From: Anisakis pegreffii
Taxonomy: Eukaryota; Nematoda; Chromadorea; Rhabditida; Anisakidae
DNA: 64,000 nucleotides
Assembly: GCA_035041965.1 (NCBI GenBank)
Contig: JAPYMA010000535.1
Location: 124,001 to 188,000, forward strand
Direction of reading: 5' to 3'
The first letter of the stretch is position 1; each line of letters starts with the position of its first letter. Below, in pieces: positions 32,901 through 45,000 of this stretch. The position numbers and the translations under genes were made by a program. The notes below the pieces were generated by a model, which worked only from the letters and a program-made list of their open reading frames with translations, searched no databases and was not told the origin of the DNA.

Positions 32901-32946
32901 TGAAAAGTTACGAGATATAAGACGTGAAAAGAAGACCACGGCATGA
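29913..32946 (+). CDS. Uncharacterised charged protein, eight exons
   Basis: I do not recognise the family. Exons, all phase-compatible: 29913-29987, 30273-30449, 30821-30951, 31190-31340, 31399-31571, 31726-31870, 32203-32382, 32884-32946 (TGA at 32944). The product is about 364 residues. Order of features: a short N-terminus starting MNWITKILKRDEQ; a Pro/Gly/Ala segment (about 26-44); a strongly charged Lys/Arg/Glu helix (about 45-78, containing KERKKARQKAREEEA); a basic block (RRRNTNVIEAK); an Ala-rich then Ser/Thr/Asp-rich low-complexity stretch (about 129-178); Lys-rich residues ending in LPFWVLLPP (about 227-235); an acidic run (DDDDMTDDD); and a basic C-terminal tail. There is no signal peptide or membrane segment. 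The end of exon 2 is the weakest point: ACC|GTTGGA is the donor chosen because it alone gives the right phase and a compact model. Exon 7 uses an ATTGAAG acceptor. The gene is likely real because six splice junctions keep a continuous frame with exon-like composition. Confidence 0.75.
30714..30786 (+). ncRNA. tRNA-like segment (possible tRNA pseudogene or tRNA-derived repeat)
   Basis: It contains an A-box-like TGGCTCAGG at 30721 and a B-box match GGTTCGATTC at 30767, 46 bases apart as in tRNA genes. The B box sits in a T-arm-like hairpin with 4 of 5 stem pairs. The acceptor stem pairs poorly and no clean anticodon arm is visible, so a functional tRNA is unlikely. It lies inside intron 2 of the charged-protein gene. 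Confidence 0.25.
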
Positions 32947-34381
32947 TGCTAGCGCAACTCAATGATTCGCTTATCAATTTAAGTTCGAAAAGCAAAATTC
33001 TATCATTCCAAATATTGGTTCTATGCTTGATGTGTGTAATGTTCAAAAATCGTTTGCTCATACTCAAATTATTGCTGCTTGATTTCGCTATTTATTTGAA
33101 TAAAAATCACCATTTCACCGCTTATGAAAGCACGAAACATATTATATACTCAATGCTGCACAAAAATCACCATTATATACTCAAAAGATTTGATTATTCT
33201 TATTATACTCAATGCTGCACAATTTTCTCACTTGTTGTAAATAGATCTATCTGCTTGTTTATCTTATTGTTAGTAAAAAATTTTGTCATTTTCATCGTTC
33301 ACGCGAAATCTCTTCGCAATGAAGTGAACAGTTTAGATTTTCTCTCGCAGACACCATCAAAAAGCATTCAATAAAGATGCATGGCTCAGTAACTATTGTT
33401 TCAAATTGTAAATAAGTGAATGCATCAACTCGATTCCATCATAAAAACGCATGAGATAAATCGGCAAAGTAGAGGTTGCAATCATAAGAGGTTCGAAAAC
33501 ACAGTGAGATGAGATACCAAATAAGATGAGATATTAAATGAGATGATTATCAAATATCAAAAAAGTACCTTCATGTAGATGAGATATCCATCCAATCGCA
33601 CGTGGTAAGACTTCTGCTTGTGAGAGCACAATATATACATAAACGCACTGTACAATAGAGAAGATCGTTACAAAATATTCCAACACAATCAGAGAGACTG
33701 TGTCTAAAAGTAGTTACTCGCTGATTCGCTATGTTATTCTGTAATTATGAAATAATCTTTTGGTCATTGTGCAATGATCAAACCACAAATATACTGTAAC
33801 GAGCACGCATGAAAATAACTCAAACAGCAGCATTTGAACATTTACGTCAATGGTAACGAAGTTCCGATATGAGAACATACAAAAACCTTACGATTAATAA
33901 GACCATTGTTCCGTGTGAATCAACCAACCACCTTACTAATACATATTTTGCACATAACACATAATATGAAAATAAACAGATTCATTTCGCATCGATATCA
34001 CACGATCAATTTTATTCATTCTCAGAGCAAATTTTCTTCTCAACGTATGAGAATCAATTCAAATCAATTCTCCTCGATCTCTTGACGCATTTTCATGGGA
34101 TTTTCTCATCATATTCGTTAAAACTTCAATTCAACGGCAACAATTACGAGTAACAAAGAGGAATAAACTAGTCGTTTGTCGGCATCGTAGAGGTACGAGA
34201 CATGAACTTAATGGTTCCATTAAAAGACCATTCAGCGTTCCAATAATTCGATTAACAAGAAATTTTCCGTGCTTTTTCTCAATAGGAACGATGAACGCAT
34301 CGCACGCACCCTACAATAGCGAACACCCTTCCATGGAATAATAATATTATTATTACTTTACTAGCATTTCATTCTTCCCAG
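32947..34381. other. Intergenic or intronic stretch
   Basis: No exons recognised. It contains short direct repeats around 33105-33220 (a motif like ACAAAAATCACCATT and ACTCAATGCTGCACAA, each twice). If the exons at 34382 and 35057 belong to the upstream gene, this is part of an intron. Confidence 0.4.
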
Positions 34382-35339
34382 CAAAGCGTTCGTTCGGGTG
34401 ACACGATGCACAACAATTCGATCAGCCATCTGCCGAAAAGGTATGTCATCCATCGTTCTCGTTCTCATTTTCGTTTGATCACTTCATCTAATCAAAATGT
34501 CATATCGCATAGCAATCTTGAGTGAAATAACACTTCAATGAAGTTAAGTCAACGTTTCTATGCGAGGATGAGAGCATTTCAACGTTTTTAAACAAATATC
34601 AAACACGTCCATTCATTTACCTAACAATACGCATGCATCTTTCTGAAAATAGATATATGGAACGAAACAGATCTGTAAGTGAGAGGCGATTGAGGCATTT
34701 TTAATTGGATAGTGATGCTGAACGAAACCACCGGAGAAATGAAACCTTCTGAGGTATCCACAGAAGTAAACGTGAAATGCACAGCTCGACGTAAAATATG
34801 AAAATAAACAGTCGAAGAGTTTGAACGGTGAATCTAGCCACACCGCATTTCAATCAACCACACGAAGAACCAATCCTACGAAACAATGAGGCATGACTGC
34901 GAAACACTCAATAGGGAAGATGAAATCACCGAAGGCAACAATACTGACTGATTGAACAAATTGATCGACACTGTGAGATCAATCGACATCCAGATCAATC
35001 TAACCAGATTTTGCCTTGTTCACATTGATCTTTCAAAGTCAATAATCAAATTTAAGGGTTTATGATATGCCTGCGATTGTGATCACTCCAAGCTGTGAAC
35101 CAGTATGTGAACCAGCTGAGAAGTATTGTTGGTCAGCATTTGAAACTCTGTCCATACCATCTCTATCTACGCACTCAAATGAAACAACCATCGAAGATGA
35201 TCAACAGAAATCAATGCGATTCGTTCGAATGAGTACCAAAACCTATAAAAATCTGATCGAAGTCACCACTTATATAATACTCTTAACTATCGTTGCTGGC
35301 CTCATTGTTGCCATCATTTGCTTGAAAGCTGATCACTGA
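34382..35339 (+). CDS. Two exons encoding a tail-anchored or C-terminal membrane segment
   Basis: Exon 34382-34440 (acceptor TTCTTCCCAG, donor AAAG|GTATGT) joins in phase to 35057-35339 (acceptor TTTAAG), giving about 113 residues to TGA at 35337-35339. The second exon also has an internal ATG at 35067 that would start a 90-residue protein alone. The C-terminal part has one hydrophobic span of about 20 residues (YIILLTIVAGLIVAIICL) followed by only four residues (KADH), the layout of a tail-anchored protein. The upstream part is Ser/Thr/Glu-rich with several cysteines. The first exon starts in phase 0, which equals the end phase of exon 7 (32382) of the preceding gene, so these may be an alternative 3' end that adds a membrane anchor. 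Otherwise it is a separate small gene. Family not recognised. Confidence 0.5.
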
Positions 35340-36043
35340 ATAATGTTGGTTTCGATGAAGTTTCACTATTTTACTATCGTTATCGTCACAATCTTATTAT
35401 TATCAGTTCTGCTGTTATTATCAAAATCAATTCGACTATCAGTATAATTATGAATGTGTAAGATAAATATGCTACCTTAAGCTTGCGATTAATTATCGAT
35501 GCATAATTAAATGTTTTTTTGTTGTTTGCTTGAAAGTCTGCGGTAAATGAATAATCTGTGTCTCACGTATGCTCACATTATCCAAAGCATATCTTCAGAG
35601 ATGCGAACAGCTTATTGTAGTTCAAATTTCTGAACGATTCCACCCTTTACGACAATCCTTTTCTCAATACTTCACATAAGCACTCACTCAACGTACTGTA
35701 TCAAAATCCTCTGAGCTCATAGTGCAACAAGTATCTAAATCTTATTGATACTCTTCAGTTTCTTCGCTGATCTCCTGAAAAGTGTGAAAATAAAACTGAA
35801 CGTTCAATTTTGTTTATTCTTTCGTCTCAGAACACAACAATTCGCCTAATATGAATCAAATCATCAATAAATTCACATATGTACATATATATAACAAAAA
35901 TGAAACGATCAAATGTATACAAAAATATAATAAAACACAATCGTAAACGTACACCTCAATCTGAACGAAATACACGAAATAACAATTTCAAGCATGAACA
36001 ATTAAGTGAAAATTAGCTATAGAGCAGTGAAAGAACGTCGTAA
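35340..36043. other. Intergenic region between converging genes
   Basis: AT-rich sequence between the plus-strand membrane-anchor exons and the minus-strand Ser/Gln-rich gene. It should hold both 3' UTRs; AATAAA-like hexamers on both strands are too common in this composition to assign. No exons seen. Confidence 0.5.
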
Positions 36044-37897
36044 TCAAACAAGTAAACTGGTATCGTTAATGATCGGAATCGTTGAAGGCGGTGGCACACC
36101 TCGAGGTTCACACTCATACGCCATCAACCGAAGCGAGTTCTCATTCTCGTGATAATTTCGTGCAGAGCATCGGCGTGTCGATACTGCCTGAAATGAATGA
36201 ATAGAACGAAAGTCGCAGTTCATATGATGCATTGTTTTAGACCGATTTCTTCAGCAGACGATTCATAGTACTTAATCTACAGACTGGTGAAATCCTTCGA
36301 TCTCGTGGAATATTTCTGAAGTTCGAAATAAATCTCTCACGAATAGACACTTTCAAAAAATTGCTCTTCACGCCAGAGCGGGTGGTAATCTCAAGGAATC
36401 TAATTGTGTCTTTCCAAAAACTAACAAAGTCGGTGCAAATCTCGAAGTTTCACATAATCATAAGTATCATATGAGGCAATCTCGATATTGCATCCTCAAC
36501 TCTAGTTATCAGACCAGATTTCTATGTAACTGAACGAACGATCGAAAACTGACTTGTTTTGTACTACTACGATAAATCGGCTCATAAGCCAACGGGATGC
36601 CAGCATCTCTTTGAGGATCATATGGAGCGACCGTGGGCAGGGGATCGCATAAAGCTGGTTCATATCCGATGTGGGTGCGACAGGATTTCGGATCTGTTTG
36701 TTGTCGCTGCTGTTGCTGCTGCTGCTGCTGCTGGTGATACTGCTGCTCCTGGTAATACTGCTGAGGAGTGGATATTCGCAAAGAATCTTGCTTATCCAAC
36801 GCTTCTACCGTATTCACACTAGTTGCGTAACCATTCACCATACGAGTGCTCGAGTCTTGACTCCAGTCAGAAGTTCCCGAAGAGTATCTATAATCCGTTA
36901 CCGGATTGCTTGCTGTTGACGGCAGTTCGGGTAGACGTCGAGATGCATAATTCGCTTGAGTGCGATCAATTGATGGTGCGAGCATTTTTGGCACGGCTGA
37001 TGACTCCTTCAATTGAAATGTTCTAACAGTACTGAGTACAATCAACCACCACACAAAATAACGAGAAAGTAATCAAAAAGTAATCTAAAAACACTACTCG
37101 TGTGTTTTGCTCTGAAAAGCGATTCCAGCGTACAAGATGACTTGAGGAGAGCACTCAGAATTGAGGAGAGCATTCCCGGATGAATTACCTGATTATTGGA
37201 TGAAGAAGATGGTGTTGCAACCGATGCTGTTGGAGACTTCTTCTGTGCTTTCGGTTTAGCAATTTCATAAAAACCATTGCTACTGCTATCCACTTCCTCA
37301 TCACCGAAATGTTCACGTACTCGAATCAGTGTATTGCTTTTTGGATCGAATGAGACCAACGATGTGAGATTACTGGCCGAACAACGTTGTGATGTTGAGC
37401 GATCACCGAGCGCGCTTGATGCCGACAACTGTAAATATTTAGCCATTTGTGGGTGCTCTTGGAATTTTTTGAGTGTTTTCAGAAAAAAGATAAAAGAGAG
37501 CACAGCACCACTAACCACCTGTTCATGCGATAGCATACGACGAACTCCTTCGGTTGCCGGCAACTTGAAACTCTTCATACTGCCACTTCGCTGCTTCGGT
37601 TTCGCGTACGCGTCCTCGTAATCACTCATCCAATCTTCATCCAAATAACTCGATCGCGTACGACCTGACATCAAAAATATCTGGATTTGCTCGAGATACT
37701 GTTCAATCGTTTGGCACAATCCAAACGTTTTCATATTTTACAGTGAAATTTCCAAACTTACGTCCAGGAATTTCCCGGCAACTGGATCTCGATAAACGTC
37801 CATTGTTCGTCGACAACCCACCACCAGCTTCAACTGTCGTGGCTGCTGAGTACTCGTCACTGTTTCGTTGCTTTAACAGTTCAACAATTAAACTCAT
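36044..37897 (-). CDS. Uncharacterised Ser/Gln-rich protein, five exons
   Basis: Family not recognised. Minus-strand exons: 37762-37897, 37519-37664, 37189-37428, 36554-37006 and 36044-36187, in phase to 372 residues. It is mostly low-complexity and probably disordered: an Asp/Glu/Tyr-rich segment (YLDEDWMSDYEDAYAKPKQ), a Ser/Thr-rich segment with a run of four serines, then a Gln-rich stretch with nine consecutive glutamines encoded mostly by CAG codons (plus-strand CTG run near 36707-36733), and a Pro/Tyr-rich tail. There is no signal peptide or membrane span. The exon 4 acceptor is ATTGAAG. The start codon lies 234 bp downstream of the NKAIN stop on the same strand, with an AG acceptor just before it (GTTCAG about 13 bases upstream of ATG), which fits a downstream gene of a trans-spliced operon. 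Confidence 0.75.
36700..36745 (-). repeat. CAG/CTG triplet run encoding polyglutamine
   Basis: An interrupted CTG repeat on the plus strand, read as CAG codons (polyGln) in exon 4 of the minus-strand Ser/Gln-rich gene. Candidate length-polymorphic site. Confidence 0.8.
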
Positions 37898-38131
37898 GAC
37901 ACGAATTGTGCTGAACTGATCAGTCAGTCAATGAATAACTGATCAATCAATAATCAATATTGAGACAACCACTCTAATTTGGCACTTTCTATCGACAGAC
38001 TAACGAAGCAATAAGAGTTGAGTTACTGGGATGAACATGAAATCAGAATCTATTTCTGTTCTCAATTGAAATACGCCGGTTTGAAAAAAATCAAGGAGTA
38101 AGGAGCGCTTTTAGAATTTGCTGAATTCCTT

Positions 38132-41100
38132 CTAAAATTTGCTGACTTGATAGACTACAGCCGATGCGGAGCTGGGAGGTCTTGGAGCACGTATACGAGG
38201 ACGACGGGCCGACTGCCGAACGTAGCCGTTCTGGGGACGTGCCACACCACTCAACGCAGCCTCATAGTCCGTACTTGTACCAGCATCATATGATGAGTTC
38301 ATGTAGGCACTTCTGTAATCAGAGGTGCACCGTTTCGTTTTGATGACAACCTATCTTGTTCAATTGCACACCAAATATGAGCAAGTCAGTGATGACCTTA
38401 CAATCTGCTTGATCAATTCCACCTCTCAACTCAAAATGATCTCAACGTAATTTGAATAATTCTGATAAAATATTATAATATTCCACCACATAAATTTCAA
38501 AACACACTAAAATCTCCTCCGTAAATCCTAAATCATAAACTCACGCAGTATTGGCAACTGGCTCTATCTGCAGTGAGTTCTTCATGCGCGATGTACCGTT
38601 GGCTCCATTTGCAAATTCTACAGTGATTTTTGGTTGCTTCAAACAATTTCTTTCCGTGTACCTATAAAAAATGAAACTGAAACAATTTCTTTGTGCATAC
38701 TGCATTCATTTGTTCATATCACTTCACTATTACTTGATACTTACTATCGAATGACCTCAGATCGGTTTCGATTGAAAGCCAACAAAAACAACGAACCTTC
38801 TGCGAGCTAAACGTCCGTAAAGCATGATAATCGAAAGAACGACAGTGATTACAGCTAGTGCAACGTGCACAAGTGCTTGAGCTGATTCAATCTGGTTGTA
38901 TGGTACGAAACACGGTTGTTGAACCCATAGTGAAGTACTCAAATTGAAATGTGACTGACACAGCGGCGTGTGCCGAAGGAAGAAACTGAAATTTAACAAC
39001 GGCCACATTGAGATTCTTCCAAACTTATTCATTCTATGAACTATCATATGCCTCAGCATCTCAACTAAATTTCTTGCAGAACTGGAACACGATTTAAAAC
39101 GTGTTTATAGCAAGGCTTCCAAAGAAAGGAAGATACCTAAGTAAGATTTCGAATATATAATCTGATGATAATTGAAATTCAATGTTCATTACCTGTAAGA
39201 ATAGGGAAGACCAGCGCTGAGTACAGGTCTTGTAATATCACCAAATATGCCATTATACCAGAGAATCAGAAGCACATTGTAACAAGTCGATATCAAGCCA
39301 GATAGAGTCAAAAAACTCAGAAGGCACAATCGATATTGACATACAGCAAAAAGACCCGTTATACAAGAGAGCATCTAAAAATATTCACTCTGAACTTCGC
39401 TCGAAACGTCGTACTCTTTGATCTGTTCAGAAATTTTGTATCGTTATGAAGACATCACCGCTCTTTGCATGCAAACTATGCCTATTGACAGCTGAGTGTA
39501 CTCATTCTTTCTTTTAATACGTATCCAATTGTGGATTTCATAATCAACGGCTTACAAATATCCAATAAACTGTCTCTGATAAGTGCTTCTTCTAAGTCTT
39601 TTGGATTTGCATCAGTTACACTAATCCAAATGTAACTGCATATATGTAATGTACTGCATATACTGCATTTATGTAAAACTGCATAAATGTAATGTACATC
39701 TATCAACGACATTTTTACGAATCATCAGATGAGAAATACTCTCATCTTCACTACGGAATTCAATTGTTTTGAAAGTACGCATTGCAGCGCATTTTGTATA
39801 TATATAAATATATATATGAGTTCGGCGCACTTGCGATTTTTCATTGTGCTCACTTGTGAACAAAACATATACAGATCATAGTAAATGCACATTCTTTCGT
39901 TGTCGTTGAGGTGAATGCAAATAGTTAACTGCGTAACGGTCTTATGTTCAATGATCCGACATGAACAAACAAATCGCTAGTGAAACTGTTTCACCGATCA
40001 GGTGAATGGTGACGAAATGTGAGGAATGATGAGGAAACAAGAACTGATACTGGACAAACAATCTATCTGCGATGCTTACGGGATGGGAGTGCTCACGACT
40101 CGATACGAAAGAAAGTTTTTATAGAATTGAATGAGAAGACTTCGAGGAGTCAGGAATCCCAGCAACTAAGCTAGAGCTTTGCTAAAGCTTGTTCAGCTTT
40201 CAAAGCGAAACTCGTTTTTCTAAAACAACTGGGAAAAGGAGTACTCAAAAGACATTTTCAAACTGCGTTTGCAATTCCAATACAATACTCTTTCCATACT
40301 TGTTTTTCATGAATCTCAAGCCAAGCCAATATGCGCCCTCAATTACGATGAAGGTGATGGAATTGAATAAATTCTTTTCACAATGAGGATTAACTAGACT
40401 AACGATTAAGATAATTGGAGACGCTTAACTAATAATAAGATTGAACAAATCAATCTCAATCTCCTGCAGGGAAATAAATGCATTTGCATTAAAACGATAC
40501 AGCAACAGTGCAGATTAATCGAACGGATTCAATAGTAATAGGCAATTTGAAGAACAATTTAGCGTTGACCTTCTTCGTTAATAATTGCAACACTGTTTGA
40601 CGAGAATGACCTCTGTGGATGCACATTAAAAAATTTTTTCAGCGGAACGCAAATGACTATTCATGAGTTCTCAATGCAACGGAATTGTTGGAATTCTTTT
40701 CTTTTCATTTGAAAATGAAAAAATTCCGTTGTGTTGGTGTGAAAGATGCAAAAAAAAACTCAATTTCTCATTACAAAACATGCCATCCCATCAAATGACA
40801 ATTCCATGAGCATTCATTCTGTCATAATTGTTTGGTGGTGCTGTTATACTGCATGCATGATTATATACAATTGTTTCCAGCAAACTAATCGCCAAGGACA
40901 TACTTTTCGAACAAATCCAATCTGTTTTGTTATAAAAGGAGAACATGAAGGCGTTTCAAATGCAAAGATATTCAATGAAGATTAGAAAAAGTTCAAGAAA
41001 ACCAGAAAAACCCTTCAACTGAGATTTCAAAAATTTATTTCATGCAGATGACAGATGACAGAATCAGGAACAGAATCCGACGATATTTTCAATCAATTAA

Positions 41101-42077
41101 AAACCTTCAACTAATCGAAATACTTGTCGAAATTACAAATTTTTTCGTACTTAGTCGTTCTGTTGTGTTTCATTTAAATAAGCCATTTACTACTTTCCGG
41201 CAATAAAAACAATTGGAATCAGGTCGTAATCACACATTAAGAACGTTTCCATTGCATATTTTACAAAACCGACGACTCATCATCAACAGTCGCATTCAGC
41301 AATTCGTAACGTAATAATTCTCTTTTGTAATCGTTCAACTCACAATTTGTGACATTAACAAAAAATTGCAATTCTCAAATTCTCCAACAACAAATTTAAA
41401 TCCTCCTTTAGCAACCACAACAACAATGACGAGCAATTAAGAGATTTGTTTGCATTTTATAAATAAACGATTATCATTTTTTGAATGTCGAAAATAAATT
41501 CGTCAAATTGATGCGAATAGATAAAGGACTTCTAAGGAAATCTGAAAATGAATGAAATGTTTCATTCGAGAGAGACACTGCCACAAAATTCATTGCAAAT
41601 CCGAAAATTGCTTTCAATTACTAACAATAGGCAAAAGACATTCTTATTCCTGATGCGAACTATTGATTGGGTGAAACTCTAAAAGATCTTTCGAAGCTTG
41701 AAACGTCGTCGACCATCTCAATGAATTTATTACATTCAGATCTGGAAGTATTCGTTTCCTCCTTCAAAATGTGCAAAAATATTGACGACTGAGTGAAGAA
41801 TTGCACTGCACGATTTCTGGTTTTCAAGAGACAGAGAACGAGATGAGACTTCAGCAGTACCATAAACATTCTGGACAACTAGGCGAAGAACTTTCCAAAT
41901 CACATATTGAGAAGACAGCAACCGAATCAACAATAAAAATTAACAAACCTGAAATAAGTTGAACACAATCGGTATCCACAGTTTACCGACCAAGTCGAAC
42001 AGTTGACGTGCTGTGCTAAGCGCCAGCCATACAGAGAGCACCACGATAAGCCAACCTCGAGCCTCAATCTCGCACAT
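38132..42077 (-). CDS. NKAIN-family (Na+/K+-ATPase interacting) membrane protein
   Basis: Minus-strand exons 41949-42077, 39193-39374, 38797-38985, 38545-38661 and 38132-38312 join in phase to 265 residues. The family call rests on the first exon (VWLALSTARQLFDLVGKLWIPI matches the conserved RQxFDxxGxxWxPI region of NKAIN proteins) and the third (an FNLS glycosylation sequon, NxS at residue 118, in an extracellular loop before a Cys/aromatic region). Four hydrophobic segments: about residues 8-24, 33-56, 60-83 and 140-160, as in NKAINs. In mammals and flies these bind the Na+/K+-ATPase beta subunit in neurons. The C-terminal ~100 residues form a Tyr/Arg/Pro-rich cytoplasmic tail longer than in the usual ~200-residue family members. 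Introns 1 and 2 are the longest of the gene and hold no recognised feature. Start: ATG at 42077; GGTAATGCG just before it is in frame behind an AG, so an upstream coding exon is possible. Confidence 0.8.
39375..41948 (-). other. NKAIN intron 1 (2.6 kb)
   Basis: A long intron between the exons for the first and second membrane segments. It contains an AT dinucleotide-rich stretch at about 39796-39818 and short direct repeats near 39640-39700 (GCATATATGTAATGTA-like). No other gene seen. Confidence 0.7.
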
Positions 42078-45000
42078 CGCATTACCCTAACTCGAAACCC
42101 GAAATCGCTACCAGCCACTGTTACAATGATATTCAGCGATTGTATGGGCAGCAGTAACAATGAATATTAGTAAGTAGCAGTTAATGGCAGTAAGAAGAAA
42201 TAGCAACGAAGCCGGTGATTATCTAAGCTGATCCATACACAATTCGCTTGATCGTCCACTGCGCTCAAGAGGTTCTTGAACTTTTTTAAGTGAGTGTCAC
42301 TCACCCTGAAAAGTAAACAGTCAGTCACTCCTTTCACTGACAGATCAGGTTAGGGCGAGGAAGAGAGCCAGCCGTAAATAAATTACGCGTTCATAAATAA
42401 ATATGCTAATCAAATTCATAGCACGACGGATCTAACACTAATCTACTTTACTGTTAACCAATTCAGTTCCTTATTCACTTCTTGAATTAAATGTTGAAAA
42501 ATGATGCGCAAGAAATCGTTTTTAAGCAGCAAACTGTGTTCGTTACACAATAACCTTCGCAATCAGAGGGAATTACGAAATCCTACCGAGTTGACTAGAA
42601 ACAATAGTAATTCATCAATGAAATGCATACAACACACCACATCCATCCTACGATAGATATTACGACGTAACGGTTAAATGCAAGAACAATAGCAAGAGTA
42701 ATCAGAATTCCTCTAAAAAATGTGATCGATAACAGAAGAGAACAATCAATCGATCATAATTATGATCATAATAATGAATATAATGTAAAAAATTACAACA
42801 ATAGATATGATCTGTAATGCAACCGACCAAATTCCATCATGTTGTTCAATTCACAAACGTACGCATCATGCTTATTTCATAAGATTTTAAGATTCGCTTC
42901 ATAAGATTATTCGATTACGACTGTGCAATTCAACTCCTCTAAAGGCCAATTGAACAAGATCGGTTTGGGTATCTATCGCTCGTTGTTCTTAAAACTTAAA
43001 ACTCATCTAAACGAATCAGACGATTACCCAATCGTAATCGTTCACCATCAACTATCAACAATTTCAAACTCCTTCTCCCTTGGGGGCATCACATCTCACA
43101 CCTTTTCCAATACGATTATCTTCATCCGCTCGTCGATTGCAACACAAATAAATATTTCTTTCTTTCGGCTATTCACTAATCTCACCCTCCAACCAATAAT
43201 CTCAATCATTTCATGTCAAAATCATTAATATTCACATGTCGTACGGAATGTACACTGTGCAACCTTACATGACAATTAAGTGTATTCATCAAAATCACAT
43301 TATTGCAGGCTAACTAAATCTCAATATCTCTCCGACGTACACTACTAGCTGCAACGATTAAAACGAGATCAATGCACAAATAGATAGAAAGATCCCACTG
43401 AATTTTTGTGCAGAACCCGTTGAACTAATACTAAGAGGAGCACTAAGTGAATGCAGTTCAACCATCCTCATATAAATCTATTCGAATGAGTTTGAAAAAG
43501 TGGAATGTTCATTCAAAACGATAACATTTATAGTACTAGAACACATTCAAACAGTTGAAAAAAGTTTGTAATGAGAGTAAGAGCGATTACAATGGATATA
43601 ACACAACAATAATAACAATAACAATAAAACCATTCATAAAAATAATAAAGAGCATCCGTCCAGCAACGATCTACTTAACATTTTTACTATTGAAACGACA
43701 TCTCAACAGCGACACTACAGTGAATGGCTGAATGAAATTCTCGTTTGTACGAGGTGAAAAAATGGAAAAAAACCGAAACTAATTGAACGAATAAGAAAAA
43801 ATTTTAAGAACAGAAAAATAAGTTGAAAAATAAATTCCAGACTTGTTTACATTATTTGACAAGTATTATAAAAGTTTTTATCGTCTCAAATAATCTATTA
43901 CAATGATTATTACTTCTCAAAACTTATAATTATGTGCGATCACACAATTGTGATTGCGCGTAAGTAGCGCAGGATATTGCATTGAATTGATGTCATAATA
44001 ATGATAAAATATCAACTGATATAAAATAAGCGGTGCATATATCAAACAAAATACTACCGATAAGACAAACCACTACCATCTTCTCTAATCAGTAACTTCT
44101 TTTACAGTCGCTTCATAGACATTTAAAAACGCTGCTTCATCTATAAAACTCTAGTGTTTGTTCAGTAAAGACTGAGTATAAGACAATATCACACGATCTG
44201 AGAATCGCTCACGAATGATACTAACAAATCATTAAATAGAGAGATGACAACGTTTCCGTAACAGTTAAGAAGACAACTATGAACAAACATACAAAAATTA
44301 TTCGATACGAGTAAAGAAACTGAATAATTGTTGTCATTCGAGAACGGAAGATAGATTGGTGGTGGGTGATTGAGAAACAAAAACGAAACAAGAAAAACTT
44401 CTCAACGATTCATTCATTCAATTCGTCCTTCTTGTCCTCATCGTCCTTGTCACAACTATTACCATTCATTACATTACAATCGCTTGTTGTCTACTATCAA
44501 ACCGATGCATTCTCCATACATTTTCATGAGCATTTATCACCGTTTTACTTCTCGTCTATTAAACAATAATCGAACATTCAAGCGAATCCAAATACGATGA
44601 TTAATGACAACTTTCTTCTTTCGTAGTCAATTAATTGTTTCAAAACGAATAAATATTTCATGCAGTTCAATGACAACTACATGCATCCGCCAATGGCACA
44701 CGCCAAACTTCTTTTTCGGAAATAATCTCACAATCACATATTCCACAACAAAGATTGCCCTCACAGATCGCTGCGCTCATTATTTGCACCAATAATACAT
44801 CTTTCAGACTGATAGCATCATAACGCTTCAACGAAACTAGTGCAGTTGAAGTGAAACAGTGAGATTTTAGACGCTTAAGATGAATTTAGACACTTAAAAC
44901 GATTTCGAATCGGTTGTATGATTCATAGACTCATTAAAATATTTGCTTTTTTCCAAACAGAGATATATGGATAGCTGAAATCATTGCGCAGATGTGAAAT

